From: CAWGQN01 sp963824885
GTDB taxonomy: Bacteria; Actinomycetota; Actinomycetes; Actinomycetales; Microbacteriaceae
Direction of reading: 5' to 3'
Assembly: GCA_963824885.1 (NCBI GenBank)
Contig: CAWGQN010000004.1
Coordinates: forward strand, 62,001-126,000
DNA length: 64,000 nt
Shown here: positions 8,658 through 17,011 of the stretch, in pieces
Numbering within the stretch: position 1 is the first letter of the stretch
Layout: each line of letters opens with the position of its first letter
Program-made: the position numbers and the translations under genes
The notes under the pieces: generated by a model
Told to the model about the DNA's origin: nothing
The model's input: only the letters and a program-made list of their open reading frames with translations
The model's database searches: none

Positions 8658-9559
8658 GCGTGACCGATACTTCTCGAGCGTGTGCATCGACCGTCAGTGA
8701 GGTTCGCAGCCTCGTTCTCGAGGAGCGCGCGCGTCGCCCCGACGGTTCGATTGCTCTCGTGCCGACGATGGGCGCCCTCCACGCGGGGCATATGGCTCTT
8801 GTTGACGAAGCTCGCCGTCGAGCAGATTTTGTTGTCGTATCGATCTTTGTCAACCCCTTGCAGTTTGGACCGAACGAGGACTTTGACGCGTACCCGCGCA
8901 CGCTCGACGCCGACGTTGCCGACCTCGCCAACGCCGGGGTCGATGGTGTTTTTGTGCCGTCGACCTCCGAGATGTTTCCGACGCGGGACGCCGTGACACG
9001 CGTGTCCGCGGGGCCGGTGGGCGATCTCTACGAGGGTCGCTCGCGATCCGGTCATTTCGACGGGATGCTGACGGCTGTCGCTCGACTCTTCGATATTGTC
9101 ACGCCCGATCTCGCGGTGTTCGGACGAAAAGACGCACAACAGTTATTTCTTGTGACTCGCATGGTGTCCGAGCGCGGTCTACCGGTTGAAATTGTGGGCA
9201 TTGACACCGTTCGTGAACCGGATGGACTCGCGCGTTCGAGTCGCAACCGCTTTCTTAGCCCGAGCGAGAGGCGCGCCGCGGTTGCGCTTGTACGCGCGTT
9301 GCGCGCGGCGAATTCGGCGGCCTCCGAGGGGGTCGATGCCGCACTCACGGCCGCGCGGCGAGTGATCGCGAGCGAGAGGCTCGTCACTCTGGATTATTGC
9401 GTCATTGTTGATCCTGAAACGTTTTGCGTCGTGCGCGAAGAGTACGGCGGTCCCGCCGTGGTGCTTGTTGCCGCGCGCGTCGGCGCGACGCGACTCATCG
9501 ACAACATATCGATCACGGTCACCGCGCGCTCGGCGAGCTACGCCACCGACGCGTCGTGA
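8654..9559 (+). CDS. panC: Pantothenate synthetase
   Basis: A 301-residue ligase joining pantoate and beta-alanine with ATP. Signature motifs are VPTMGALHAGHMALV (with HAGH of the nucleotidyltransferase fold), VSIFVNPLQFGPNEDF, DLAVFGRKDAQQ, VREPDGLARSSRN and the C-terminal VAARVGATRLIDN. The GTG start overlaps the DUF2520 gene by 4 nt. The partner panD is not next to it, unlike in Mycobacterium. Confidence 0.97.
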   Translation: MSVTDTSRACASTVSEVRSLVLEERARRPDGSIALVPTMGALHAGHMALVDEARRRADFVVVSIFVNPLQFGPNEDFDAYPRTLDADVADLANAGVDGVFVPSTSEMFPTRDAVTRVSAGPVGDLYEGRSRSGHFDGMLTAVARLFDIVTPDLAVFGRKDAQQLFLVTRMVSERGLPVEIVGIDTVREPDGLARSSRNRFLSPSERRAAVALVRALRAANSAASEGVDAALTAARRVIASERLVTLDYCVIVDPETFCVVREEYGGPAVVLVAARVGATRLIDNISITVTARSASYATDAS

Positions 9560-9610
9560 CGTCCCGCTCGACATGAATCACGAAGCCCCTCTCGAGAGAA
9601 AGCGACCCGT

Positions 9611-11128
9611 ATGACCGAATCGTCGCAGTCGTCATCCCGCGACCCCGCCGAAGGACGGCTCGATGCCGACGTCGTCGAACAACAGGCGATTCGCTTGGCA
9701 AAGCGTGAGCGCCTCATTGCGTCGGGCGCCGAAGCGTACCCGGTTTCTGTTCCCGTCACGACGAGCATTCGCGAGATTCGCGCGCAATTTGCCCACCTCA
9801 GCCAGGACGAGTCGACGGGTGTGACCGCTGCGGTCGCGGGTCGCGTTGTTCATCTCCGAAACACAGGAAAGCTGTGTTTTGCGAGTCTCCAGGCGGGCGA
9901 TGGTGCTCGTCTGCAAGCGATGGTGAGTCTCGCCGAGGTGGGCGAGGAGTCCTTGGGTCGGTGGAAAGACCTCGTCGATTTAGGAGACCACGTCTTCGTC
10001 ACGGGCGAGGTTGTCTCGTCGCGTCGCGGTGAATTGTCAGTCTTGGTGCGCGAGTGGCAAATCGCGTCGAAAGCGCTCTTGCCCTTGCCGACGCTTCACA
10101 ATGAGCTGAGCGAAGAAAGCCGAGTTCGCGCTCGGTATCTCGATCTGATTACGCGCAACGAAGCGCGCGAGGTCGTAATTGCTCGCTCGCGTGCCGTTTC
10201 GTCGCTGCGAAACACATTTGCGGAACGCGGGTTCATTGAGGTTGAAACCCCGATGTTACAGACGCTTCACGGAGGCGCTGCCGCTCGACCATTCGTGACG
10301 CATTCCAATGCATTCGACACCGACCTCTACTTGCGTATTGCGCCCGAGTTGTTTCTTAAGCGAGCGGTTGTCGGAGGTCTCGATCACGTTTTCGAAATCA
10401 ACCGCAACTTCCGCAACGAGGGGGCAGACTCAACACACTCGCCCGAGTTTGCCATGCTCGAGGCCTACGAGGCGTACGGCGATTACGAATCTATTGCGAC
10501 CCTCACTCAAACGCTCATCCAAAACGCGGCCATGGCCGTCGGAGGGTCACACGTCGTGACGTGGGCCGATGGATCGAAACACGATCTCGGTGGAGAGTGG
10601 GATCGAGTAAGCGTGTATGAGAGTTTATCGAGTGCCATCGAGCGCCCGATAACGCCGACCACATCGGTCGAGGAGCTCATGAAAATTGCCGGTGCGAAAG
10701 AACTCGACGTCGCCTTTCCCAGCCACGGTCGGCTGGTTGAGGAGCTGTGGGAACACTGTGTCGCGGATTCGTTCGAGCGACCCACGTTTGTCTTTGACTA
10801 CCCCGTCGAGACAAGTCCTCTGACACGGTCGCACCGGTCCATCGACGGGGTCGTCGAGAAGTGGGATCTCTACGTGCGGGGTTTCGAACTCGCGACCGGT
10901 TATTCCGAGCTCGTTGACCCGGTGATTCAGCGCGAGCGCTTCGCCGAGCAAGCGCGCTTGGGCGCCGCGGGTAACCGCGAGGCAATGTCCTTCGACGAAG
11001 AATTCGTGCGGGCGCTCGAATACGGCATGCCGCCGAGCGGGGGCATGGGCATGGGCATCGACAGGCTTCTCATGGTTCTGACCGGACTCGGTATTCGTGA
11101 GACGATATTGTTCCCCCTCGTGAAATGA
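9611..11128 (+). CDS. lysS: Lysyl-tRNA synthetase, class II
   Basis: A 505-residue synthetase. An OB-fold anticodon-binding domain (about 60-165, GRVVHLRNTGKLCFASL) precedes a class II core with motif 2 FRNEGADSTHSPEFAMLEAY and motif 3 GMGIDRLLMVLTG. GAGAGAAAG lies upstream of the ATG. The stop overlaps, by ATGA, a 36-residue membrane ORF. The length is normal for the bacterial enzyme and no extra MprF domain is present. Confidence 0.97.
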   Translation: MTESSQSSSRDPAEGRLDADVVEQQAIRLAKRERLIASGAEAYPVSVPVTTSIREIRAQFAHLSQDESTGVTAAVAGRVVHLRNTGKLCFASLQAGDGARLQAMVSLAEVGEESLGRWKDLVDLGDHVFVTGEVVSSRRGELSVLVREWQIASKALLPLPTLHNELSEESRVRARYLDLITRNEAREVVIARSRAVSSLRNTFAERGFIEVETPMLQTLHGGAAARPFVTHSNAFDTDLYLRIAPELFLKRAVVGGLDHVFEINRNFRNEGADSTHSPEFAMLEAYEAYGDYESIATLTQTLIQNAAMAVGGSHVVTWADGSKHDLGGEWDRVSVYESLSSAIERPITPTTSVEELMKIAGAKELDVAFPSHGRLVEELWEHCVADSFERPTFVFDYPVETSPLTRSHRSIDGVVEKWDLYVRGFELATGYSELVDPVIQRERFAEQARLGAAGNREAMSFDEEFVRALEYGMPPSGGMGMGIDRLLMVLTGLGIRETILFPLVK

Positions 11129-11235
11129 GGTTTTCGAAACCCACTCCAGCCCGGATAGCAATCTGGATTGTGGTCGGCGGAATCGGGCTGTACTTTCTCG
11201 TTACGGGCATCGTGGGGATCATCACGGCGCGTTAA
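11125..11235 (+). CDS. 36-residue single-pass membrane protein downstream of lysS
   Basis: ATG at 11125 overlaps the lysS stop (ATGA) and the frame ends TAA at 11233-11235. The product starts MRFSKPTPAR. A single hydrophobic segment of about 20 residues (12-32, rich in Ile, Val and Gly) follows and ends in ITAR. Positive charges before the helix suggest the N-terminus faces the cytoplasm. The overlap implies translational coupling to lysS. I do not recognise the family; the case rests on the clean overlap and a well-formed membrane helix. Confidence 0.6.
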   Translation: MRFSKPTPARIAIWIVVGGIGLYFLVTGIVGIITAR

Positions 11236-11276
11236 CATCCCGTTGGCGCGTCTTTCAGTCGTATTCTTAGAGAACC

Positions 11277-11489
11277 ATGGACGATTTCTTTCTGGCAGCG
11301 TTGTTTGCTCTCGCGCCGACGGTTCTCGCGGGCGGGTTCTTTTGGCTGATTATGCGCGCGATTGTGAACGCTGATCGCGCTGAGCGCTCCGCGTATGCCG
11401 CGATCGAAGTGAGCGAGCGCGCGCGCGTCAACACGAGCGCGCGCTCGGCGAATCCGCGGGGCACCCCGCGATCGTCGGTTCGACCCTAA
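11277..11489 (+). CDS. 70-residue single-pass membrane protein
   Basis: Starts MDDFFLAALF with a hydrophobic segment over about residues 5-28 (including GGFFWLIMRAI). A charged helix rich in Arg, Ala and Glu follows (ADRAERSAYAAIEVSERAR), then a Ser/Arg/Pro tail. A short lysS-distal membrane protein of this pattern is common in Micrococcales, from memory; its function is unknown. It sits in the same direction between lysS and the cardiolipin synthase gene. Confidence 0.65.
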   Translation: MDDFFLAALFALAPTVLAGGFFWLIMRAIVNADRAERSAYAAIEVSERARVNTSARSANPRGTPRSSVRP

Positions 11490-11538
11490 CCGTCTCACGC
11501 GGTGACGGCGATACTCAATCGGAGGGGATCGACGGCGT

Positions 11539-13002
11539 ATGACAGTCAGCGATGTGTTCTTTTGGGTCATCGTTGCCGTGCTCATTGTCGATTTCGGGAT
11601 ACGCATTGTTGCGATCATTGTCGTTCCCCGCAATCGCCGACCAACCTCGGGCATGGCGTGGTTGCTCGCAATTCTCTTCATTCCCTCTCTCGGCATGATG
11701 GCGTTTTTGCTGATCGGAAACCCGAAGCTTCCCCGAGCGAGGCGAGCGAAGCAGGCCGAGATTAGCCGCGTCATCATGGCGAGCACGGATGGCATGGAGA
11801 ACGTCAGTCATCAAGAGTCGTGGCCGTCGTGGCTCGAGTCCGTGGTGTTGCTCAACCGCAACCTGGGGGCGATGCCCCTCGTGGGAGAGAACCACGCGGA
11901 GTTGATTGGGAACTATGAAGAGTCCCTCGCCGCAATGACCCGCGAAATTGATCGGGCTCGCGCGTTTGTCCACGTCGAGTTCTATATTCTCGTGCTCGAT
12001 TCGACGACGGAGCCGTTTTTTGACGCGCTTGAGTCGGCGATTCGGCGCGGTGTCACGGTGCGCGTTCTCCTTGACCACGTTGCGTGGTTGCGAGCAAAAC
12101 ACCATCGCCGAACCGTTCGGAGACTCGCGAAAATTGGCGCACAGTGGAAATTCACGCTTCCCGTGCAACCGCTCAAAGGAAAATACCAGCGCTTTGATCT
12201 TCGCAATCATCGCAAACTTCTCATTGTTGACGGCGTCGTCGGATTCATGGGTTCGCAAAATATCGTGGACCGAAGCTATAACAAGCGCCAAAACAAGAAA
12301 CGAGGTCTCCGCTGGCAAGATCTCATGGGCCGGTTCGACGGCCCAGTCGTCGCCGGGTTCAACACGATTTTTATCACCGATTGGTACACAGAAACCGGGG
12401 AGCTGCTCTCGCGCACGACCGAGCAAGCCACGCGCGTGCCGAGGCGTGGGGCGCTCGATTGTCAAGTCGTGCCGAGCGGACCGGGGTTTGAAAGCGAGAA
12501 TAACTTGCGGTTGTTTCTCGCGCTTCTTTATTGTGCAAGGGAACGAATCATCATCTCGAGCCCCTACTTTGTTCCCGATGAGGCAATGCTCTATGCGCTC
12601 ACGTCGGCAACAGATCGGGGAATTTCCGTCGAACTCTTTGTGTCCGAAATCGGTGACCAGGCCATCGTCTATCACGCTCAACGGTCGTATTATGAGGCGC
12701 TGCTCCGCGCGGGCGTAATCGTGTGGATGTATCGCGCTCCCGAAATACTTCACGCGAAACACGTCACGATTGACGACAACGTCGCCGTAATCGGATCGAG
12801 CAACATGGATATGCGGTCATTCAGCCTCAATATGGAGGTATCGCTCTTGGTCTACGGTGGCTCGTTCGTTCGCGACATGCGCGACGTCGAGGCGAGTTAT
12901 CGGACCCGCAGTCGCCAGCTCACTCTCGATGAGTGGCTGCGGCAGCCGCTTCGCTCGACCATCCTCGACAATCTGGCGCGTCTCACCTCGGGATTGCAAT
13001 AG
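11539..13002 (+). CDS. cls: Cardiolipin synthase (phospholipase D family)
   Basis: A 487-residue membrane enzyme that condenses phosphatidyl groups to cardiolipin. Two N-terminal transmembrane helices (about 5-25 and 35-56) carry the PLD-nuclease N-terminal motif SGMAWLLAILFIPSLGM. The two HKD catalytic motifs follow: NHRKLLIVDG, and HAKHVTIDD with IGSSNMDMRSF. It ends with the family tail around TLDEWLRQP. The match to bacterial Cls is clear in length and motif spacing. Confidence 0.95.
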   Translation: MTVSDVFFWVIVAVLIVDFGIRIVAIIVVPRNRRPTSGMAWLLAILFIPSLGMMAFLLIGNPKLPRARRAKQAEISRVIMASTDGMENVSHQESWPSWLESVVLLNRNLGAMPLVGENHAELIGNYEESLAAMTREIDRARAFVHVEFYILVLDSTTEPFFDALESAIRRGVTVRVLLDHVAWLRAKHHRRTVRRLAKIGAQWKFTLPVQPLKGKYQRFDLRNHRKLLIVDGVVGFMGSQNIVDRSYNKRQNKKRGLRWQDLMGRFDGPVVAGFNTIFITDWYTETGELLSRTTEQATRVPRRGALDCQVVPSGPGFESENNLRLFLALLYCARERIIISSPYFVPDEAMLYALTSATDRGISVELFVSEIGDQAIVYHAQRSYYEALLRAGVIVWMYRAPEILHAKHVTIDDNVAVIGSSNMDMRSFSLNMEVSLLVYGGSFVRDMRDVEASYRTRSRQLTLDEWLRQPLRSTILDNLARLTSGLQ

Positions 13003-13057
13003 TCCAGAAACCTCGCATCCGCCAAAAAACGGGGTCACATTCGACGTTAAGCTCTCA

Positions 13058-13071
13058 CGCCTCTGGCGAAC
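13058..13071 (-). promoter_or_regulatory. ClgR-like operator upstream of clpC
   Basis: On the minus strand the site reads GTTCGC-CAGAG-GCG, an exact match to the GTTCGC-N5-GCG pattern reported for the actinobacterial Clp regulator ClgR. It lies about 80 bp before the clpC ATG. ClgR controls clp genes in Streptomyces, Corynebacterium and Mycobacterium, which makes the position meaningful. A clgR gene is not in this window, so the regulator itself is inferred. Confidence 0.5.
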
Positions 13072-13151
13072 AGCGGCAACAAACCGCTCGTTCCGTGGTT
13101 ACCCTCGATAGACCGGTACCACATGCCTGCACGGTGCCAAGGGAGTAGTAA

Positions 13152-15674
13152 ATGTTTGAGAGATTTACCGACCGAGCTCGTCGCGTGGTTGTTTTGGCCC
13201 AAGAAGAGGCCAAGATGCTCAATCACAACTACATCGGGACCGAGCATATCCTCCTCGGGTTGATCCACGAGGGCGAAGGGGTCGCTGCGAAGGCGCTCGA
13301 ATCGCTCGGTATTTCGCTCGACGCCGTGCGCGAACAGGTTCAAGACATCATTGGCCAGGGTCAGCAACAACCGACCGGCCACATTCCCTTTACGCCGCGC
13401 GCTAAGAAGGTTCTCGAATTGTCTCTTCGCGAGGCTCTTCAATTGGGCCACAACTACATCGGGACGGAGCACATTCTCCTCGGCCTGATTCGCGAGGGCG
13501 AGGGCGTTGCCGCTCAGGTTCTCGTCAAGCTTGGCGCCGACTTGAACCGCGTGCGCCAGCAAGTTATTCAGCTTTTGTCGGGGTATCAGGGCAAAGAGCA
13601 AGTCGCGGTTGGCGGCGATTCGCAACAAACGCAACACGGATCGCAAATTCTCGACCAATTCGGTCGAAATCTCACTCAGGCCGCTCGCGACAACAAACTT
13701 GACCCGGTTATCGGGCGTGAAAAAGAGATCGAGCGGGTTATGCAAATTCTTTCTCGCCGCTCCAAAAACAATCCGGTGCTCATTGGCGAACCGGGCGTGG
13801 GTAAGACCGCCGTTGTCGAAGGACTAGCGCAAGCAATTGTGCGAGGGGACGTCCCCGAGACCCTGAGTGACAAGCAGCTCTACACGCTCGATTTGGGTTC
13901 GCTCATTGCGGGGAGTCGATACCGAGGCGACTTTGAAGAGCGATTGAAAAAGGTCACGAAAGAGATCCGTACTCGCGGCGACATTATTACTTTCATTGAC
14001 GAAATCCACACTCTTGTCGGCGCGGGAGCCGCGGAGGGCGCGATTGACGCGGCGTCGATTCTCAAGCCGCTTCTCGCGCGTGGCGAGCTTCAAACCATCG
14101 GTGCCACGACGATTGACGAGTATCGAAAGCACTTCGAAAAAGACGCCGCTCTCGAGCGTCGTTTTCAGCCAATCCAGGTGAAAGAGCCATCCCGTCCGCA
14201 CACGATCAATATTTTGAAGGGCTTGCGGGATCGGTACGAAGCGCACCACAAAGTGTCGATTACCGATGGCGCAATCGTTTCTGCGGCCAACCTCGCTGAT
14301 CGATACATCAGCGACCGATTTTTGCCCGACAAGGCGATTGATCTCATTGATGAAGCCGGGGCTCGATTGCGTCTCTCGATTCTCTCGGCACCTCCCGAAC
14401 TTCGTGAGTTTGACGAGAAGATTGCGGTCGTGCGAGCCTCGAAAGAAGCGGCTATCGAAGAGCAAGACTTTGAAAAGGCCGCGTCTCTCCGAGACGAGGA
14501 GAAAAACCTTCTCGGCGAACGATTGCGTCGAGAAAAAGAGTGGAAAAGCGGCGAGGCCGGCGCGACGGGAATCGTTGACGAGGGACTCATTGCGGAAGTG
14601 CTCGCTCAAGCAACCGGAATCCCGGTATTCAAATTGACCGAAGAAGAGTCGTCGAGGCTGATCTTCATGGAGAAAGCCCTTCATCAACGGGTGATCGGTC
14701 AAGACGAAGCGATTTCTGTCTTGGCGAAGACGATCCGGCGAACTCGGGCGGGGCTGAAAGATCCCAAGCGTCCAAGCGGGTCATTCATTTTTGCCGGACC
14801 GACGGGGGTCGGCAAGACTGAGCTGGCTAAAGCGCTCGCCGAGTTCTTATTCGACGACGAAGACGCCATGATTTCGCTCGATATGAGTGAATTCAGTGAA
14901 AAGCACACTGTTTCGCGACTCTTTGGGGCTCCTCCCGGCTTCGTCGGCTTTGAGGATGGCGGTCAACTCACGGAGAAAGTGCGGCGCAAACCGTTTTCAG
15001 TCGTCTTGTTCGACGAGATTGAAAAGGCCCACACCGACATTTTCAATTCGCTCCTTCAAATCCTCGAAGAGGGGCGCCTCACGGATGGTCAGGGGCGCGT
15101 CGTTGACTTCAAGAACACGGTCATCATCATGACGACCAACCTCGGAACCAAAGACATTATGGGTGGACCGGTTGGCTTCCAGGTTGAGGGTGACGTGCAA
15201 ACCGGATACGACCGCATGCGCGGCAAGGTCGTCGAAGAGCTAAAGAAGCATTTCAAGCCCGAGTTTTTGAACCGCGTCGATGAGACGATTGTGTTCCCGC
15301 AGCTTTCCAAGCCCGAGCTTCTTCAGATCGTCGATCTTTTCATTCGTCGTCTTTCTGATCGCATGCTTGATCGTGACATGACGATCACGCTTGCGGATCC
15401 TGCGAAGAATCGTCTGATCGAGGTTGGATTCGACCCCGCGCTCGGCGCGAGGCCGCTGCGCCGCGCAGTTCAACACGAAGTCGAAGATCGGCTGTCAGAA
15501 AAAATCTTGCGTGGCGAACTCAACACGGGCGACCACGTTCACGTTGACTTCGTCGACGACGAGTTTGTCGTGACGACGACCGGTCGGGATAACGCGGGAG
15601 GAGCCCCTCCGACGAACGATTCCGGTATTGGTACCGGTCCTGTGACGCCTGACCTGGCGATTTCAGGGGACTAG
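13152..15674 (+). CDS. clpC: ClpC, AAA+ unfoldase of the Clp protease
   Basis: An 840-residue HSP100 protein. Two Clp-N repeats appear at the N-terminus (both containing HNYIGTEHILLGLI, about residues 21 and 99). D1 follows with Walker A GEPGVGKT. A short middle (UVR-like) coiled-coil region and D2 with GPTGVGKTE and FDEIEKAH come next. It feeds unfolded substrates to ClpP and ends in a disordered tail. The ATG at 13152 is preceded by AAGGGAGTAGTAA. An upstream ClgR-like box suggests stress-dependent regulation. Confidence 0.97.
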   Translation: MFERFTDRARRVVVLAQEEAKMLNHNYIGTEHILLGLIHEGEGVAAKALESLGISLDAVREQVQDIIGQGQQQPTGHIPFTPRAKKVLELSLREALQLGHNYIGTEHILLGLIREGEGVAAQVLVKLGADLNRVRQQVIQLLSGYQGKEQVAVGGDSQQTQHGSQILDQFGRNLTQAARDNKLDPVIGREKEIERVMQILSRRSKNNPVLIGEPGVGKTAVVEGLAQAIVRGDVPETLSDKQLYTLDLGSLIAGSRYRGDFEERLKKVTKEIRTRGDIITFIDEIHTLVGAGAAEGAIDAASILKPLLARGELQTIGATTIDEYRKHFEKDAALERRFQPIQVKEPSRPHTINILKGLRDRYEAHHKVSITDGAIVSAANLADRYISDRFLPDKAIDLIDEAGARLRLSILSAPPELREFDEKIAVVRASKEAAIEEQDFEKAASLRDEEKNLLGERLRREKEWKSGEAGATGIVDEGLIAEVLAQATGIPVFKLTEEESSRLIFMEKALHQRVIGQDEAISVLAKTIRRTRAGLKDPKRPSGSFIFAGPTGVGKTELAKALAEFLFDDEDAMISLDMSEFSEKHTVSRLFGAPPGFVGFEDGGQLTEKVRRKPFSVVLFDEIEKAHTDIFNSLLQILEEGRLTDGQGRVVDFKNTVIIMTTNLGTKDIMGGPVGFQVEGDVQTGYDRMRGKVVEELKKHFKPEFLNRVDETIVFPQLSKPELLQIVDLFIRRLSDRMLDRDMTITLADPAKNRLIEVGFDPALGARPLRRAVQHEVEDRLSEKILRGELNTGDHVHVDFVDDEFVVTTTGRDNAGGAPPTNDSGIGTGPVTPDLAISGD

Positions 15675-15689
15675 AGTTTCGGACAGTCT

Positions 15690-16202
15690 GTGCCAGCGAG
15701 TGACGAGTTCTCAGTGCGGCGAGCACGAACTGCAGACGTGCGTTGGATTCAACGGCTCATCGAACCGCTCGTGCGTGAGGGTGTGCTTCTCGGAAAGCCC
15801 CACGTCGCTCTCTTCGAGGCGATACGAGAATTTCGAATTGCTGACGATTCAGCGGGGACGCCAATCGGGTGCGGTGCCCTGCACGTCATGTGGGAGGATC
15901 TTGCCGAGGTGCGGACCCTCGCGGTTGTTCCCGAATGGCGCGGCAAGGGAATCGGCCACGAACTTTTAACCCAGCTCGAGGCCGACGCGCGAGAATTGGG
16001 CGTTGAGCGTCTCTTTTGCCTCACGTTCGAGGTCGATTTCTTTCGCCGTCACAATTTCATCGTTCAAGGCGAGTTCGTCGTCGATTCGCACGTGTATTCG
16101 GAGATGGCGCAATCGTCGGACGAGGGCGTCGCTGAATTCCTCGACTTGACGCGGGTTAAACCCAACACGCTTGGAAACACGCGCATGTTAAAACACCTGT
16201 GA
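15690..16202 (+). CDS. GNAT amino-acid N-acetyltransferase (ArgA-like)
   Basis: A 170-residue single GNAT domain. The acetyl-CoA loop reads VVPEWRGKGIGHELL (R/Q-x-x-G-x-G/A), preceded by EVRTLAV. The N-terminal VRRARTADV and the LFCLTFEVDFFRRHNF segment match the short ArgA-type N-acetylglutamate synthases of actinobacteria (Rv2747 type). It probably acetylates glutamate in arginine synthesis, but GNAT substrate assignment from sequence is not secure. The GTG start lies 15 bp after clpC. Confidence 0.75.
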   Translation: MPASDEFSVRRARTADVRWIQRLIEPLVREGVLLGKPHVALFEAIREFRIADDSAGTPIGCGALHVMWEDLAEVRTLAVVPEWRGKGIGHELLTQLEADARELGVERLFCLTFEVDFFRRHNFIVQGEFVVDSHVYSEMAQSSDEGVAEFLDLTRVKPNTLGNTRMLKHL

Positions 16203-16324
16203 CGCCCGTACCGCGGTGATGCGAGTCCGCCCACGAGGGTTCCCGCGTGCGAGGGCCGGGAATTTCCGACGGTCACGCGCGGCCAATACGGTCGTGATCG
16301 CGGGGTGCTGGATACTCTGAGGGT

Positions 16325-16969
16325 ATGTCGATATTCTCGAATCCGGGCGGCCGGCAGCCGCAATCGGTATACGCGCGTCGCCGACTCGCCGCGGGGCTTG
16401 GCGTTGTCGGCGCGCTCGTCGCTATTCTCCTCATTGTCGTGCGGCCCGGGTCCGGCGACAACGGATCGTCGTCGGGGTCGGCAGCTCAGAGTCCTCCGAA
16501 TGCGGGGGAAAATCCTCAATCGCACACCACGAGCATTCCCACAACGTCCGCGGTCTCGGGGGGCGCGCCGTGCGATCCGGCGCACATACAGGTAGAGGCG
16601 ATTACTGATCGCGATGGGTATCACATTGACGTGCATCCGCGGATGGCGTTCTCTGTACGGAACACGGGTGCATCATCGTGCTCAATTAATGCGGGAACCT
16701 CGAAGCACGTGTATACGATTACGAGCGGAAGCGAGACGTATTGGGTGTCGACGGACTGCCAAGCAAACCCGGTCGACACTCGCATCGTGTTGGAACCGGG
16801 GGCGTTCCGGGTTTCTCCTGAAATTACGTGGGACCGAACGCGATCATCCGCTGACACGTGCTCGGGCGCGAATCGACCGAGTGTCCCCGCGGGCGGGGCC
16901 TCGTATTTTTTGACCACGACCGTTGACGATGTGACATCGCACAACTCCAAGCAGTTTGTGTTGTACTGA
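16325..16969 (+). CDS. Membrane-anchored extracytoplasmic protein with DUF4232-like domain
   Basis: A 214-residue protein: a short cytoplasmic N-terminus, one transmembrane helix (about 20-42), a Ser/Gly/Pro/Asn/Thr-rich linker (about 45-78) and a beta-rich outer domain of about 135 residues. The domain has several cysteines (ASSCSINAG, DCQANP, DTCSGAN) that could form disulfides. The pattern of an N-terminal anchor with an immunoglobulin-like module is common in Micrococcales and may be DUF4232-like; I see no catalytic motif. Function unknown. Confidence 0.7.
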   Translation: MSIFSNPGGRQPQSVYARRRLAAGLGVVGALVAILLIVVRPGSGDNGSSSGSAAQSPPNAGENPQSHTTSIPTTSAVSGGAPCDPAHIQVEAITDRDGYHIDVHPRMAFSVRNTGASSCSINAGTSKHVYTITSGSETYWVSTDCQANPVDTRIVLEPGAFRVSPEITWDRTRSSADTCSGANRPSVPAGGASYFLTTTVDDVTSHNSKQFVLY

Positions 16970-17011
16970 GTGCGCGGCGCCGCGGGACGGAGTAAAGCGC
17001 ACGTGCTCGCT

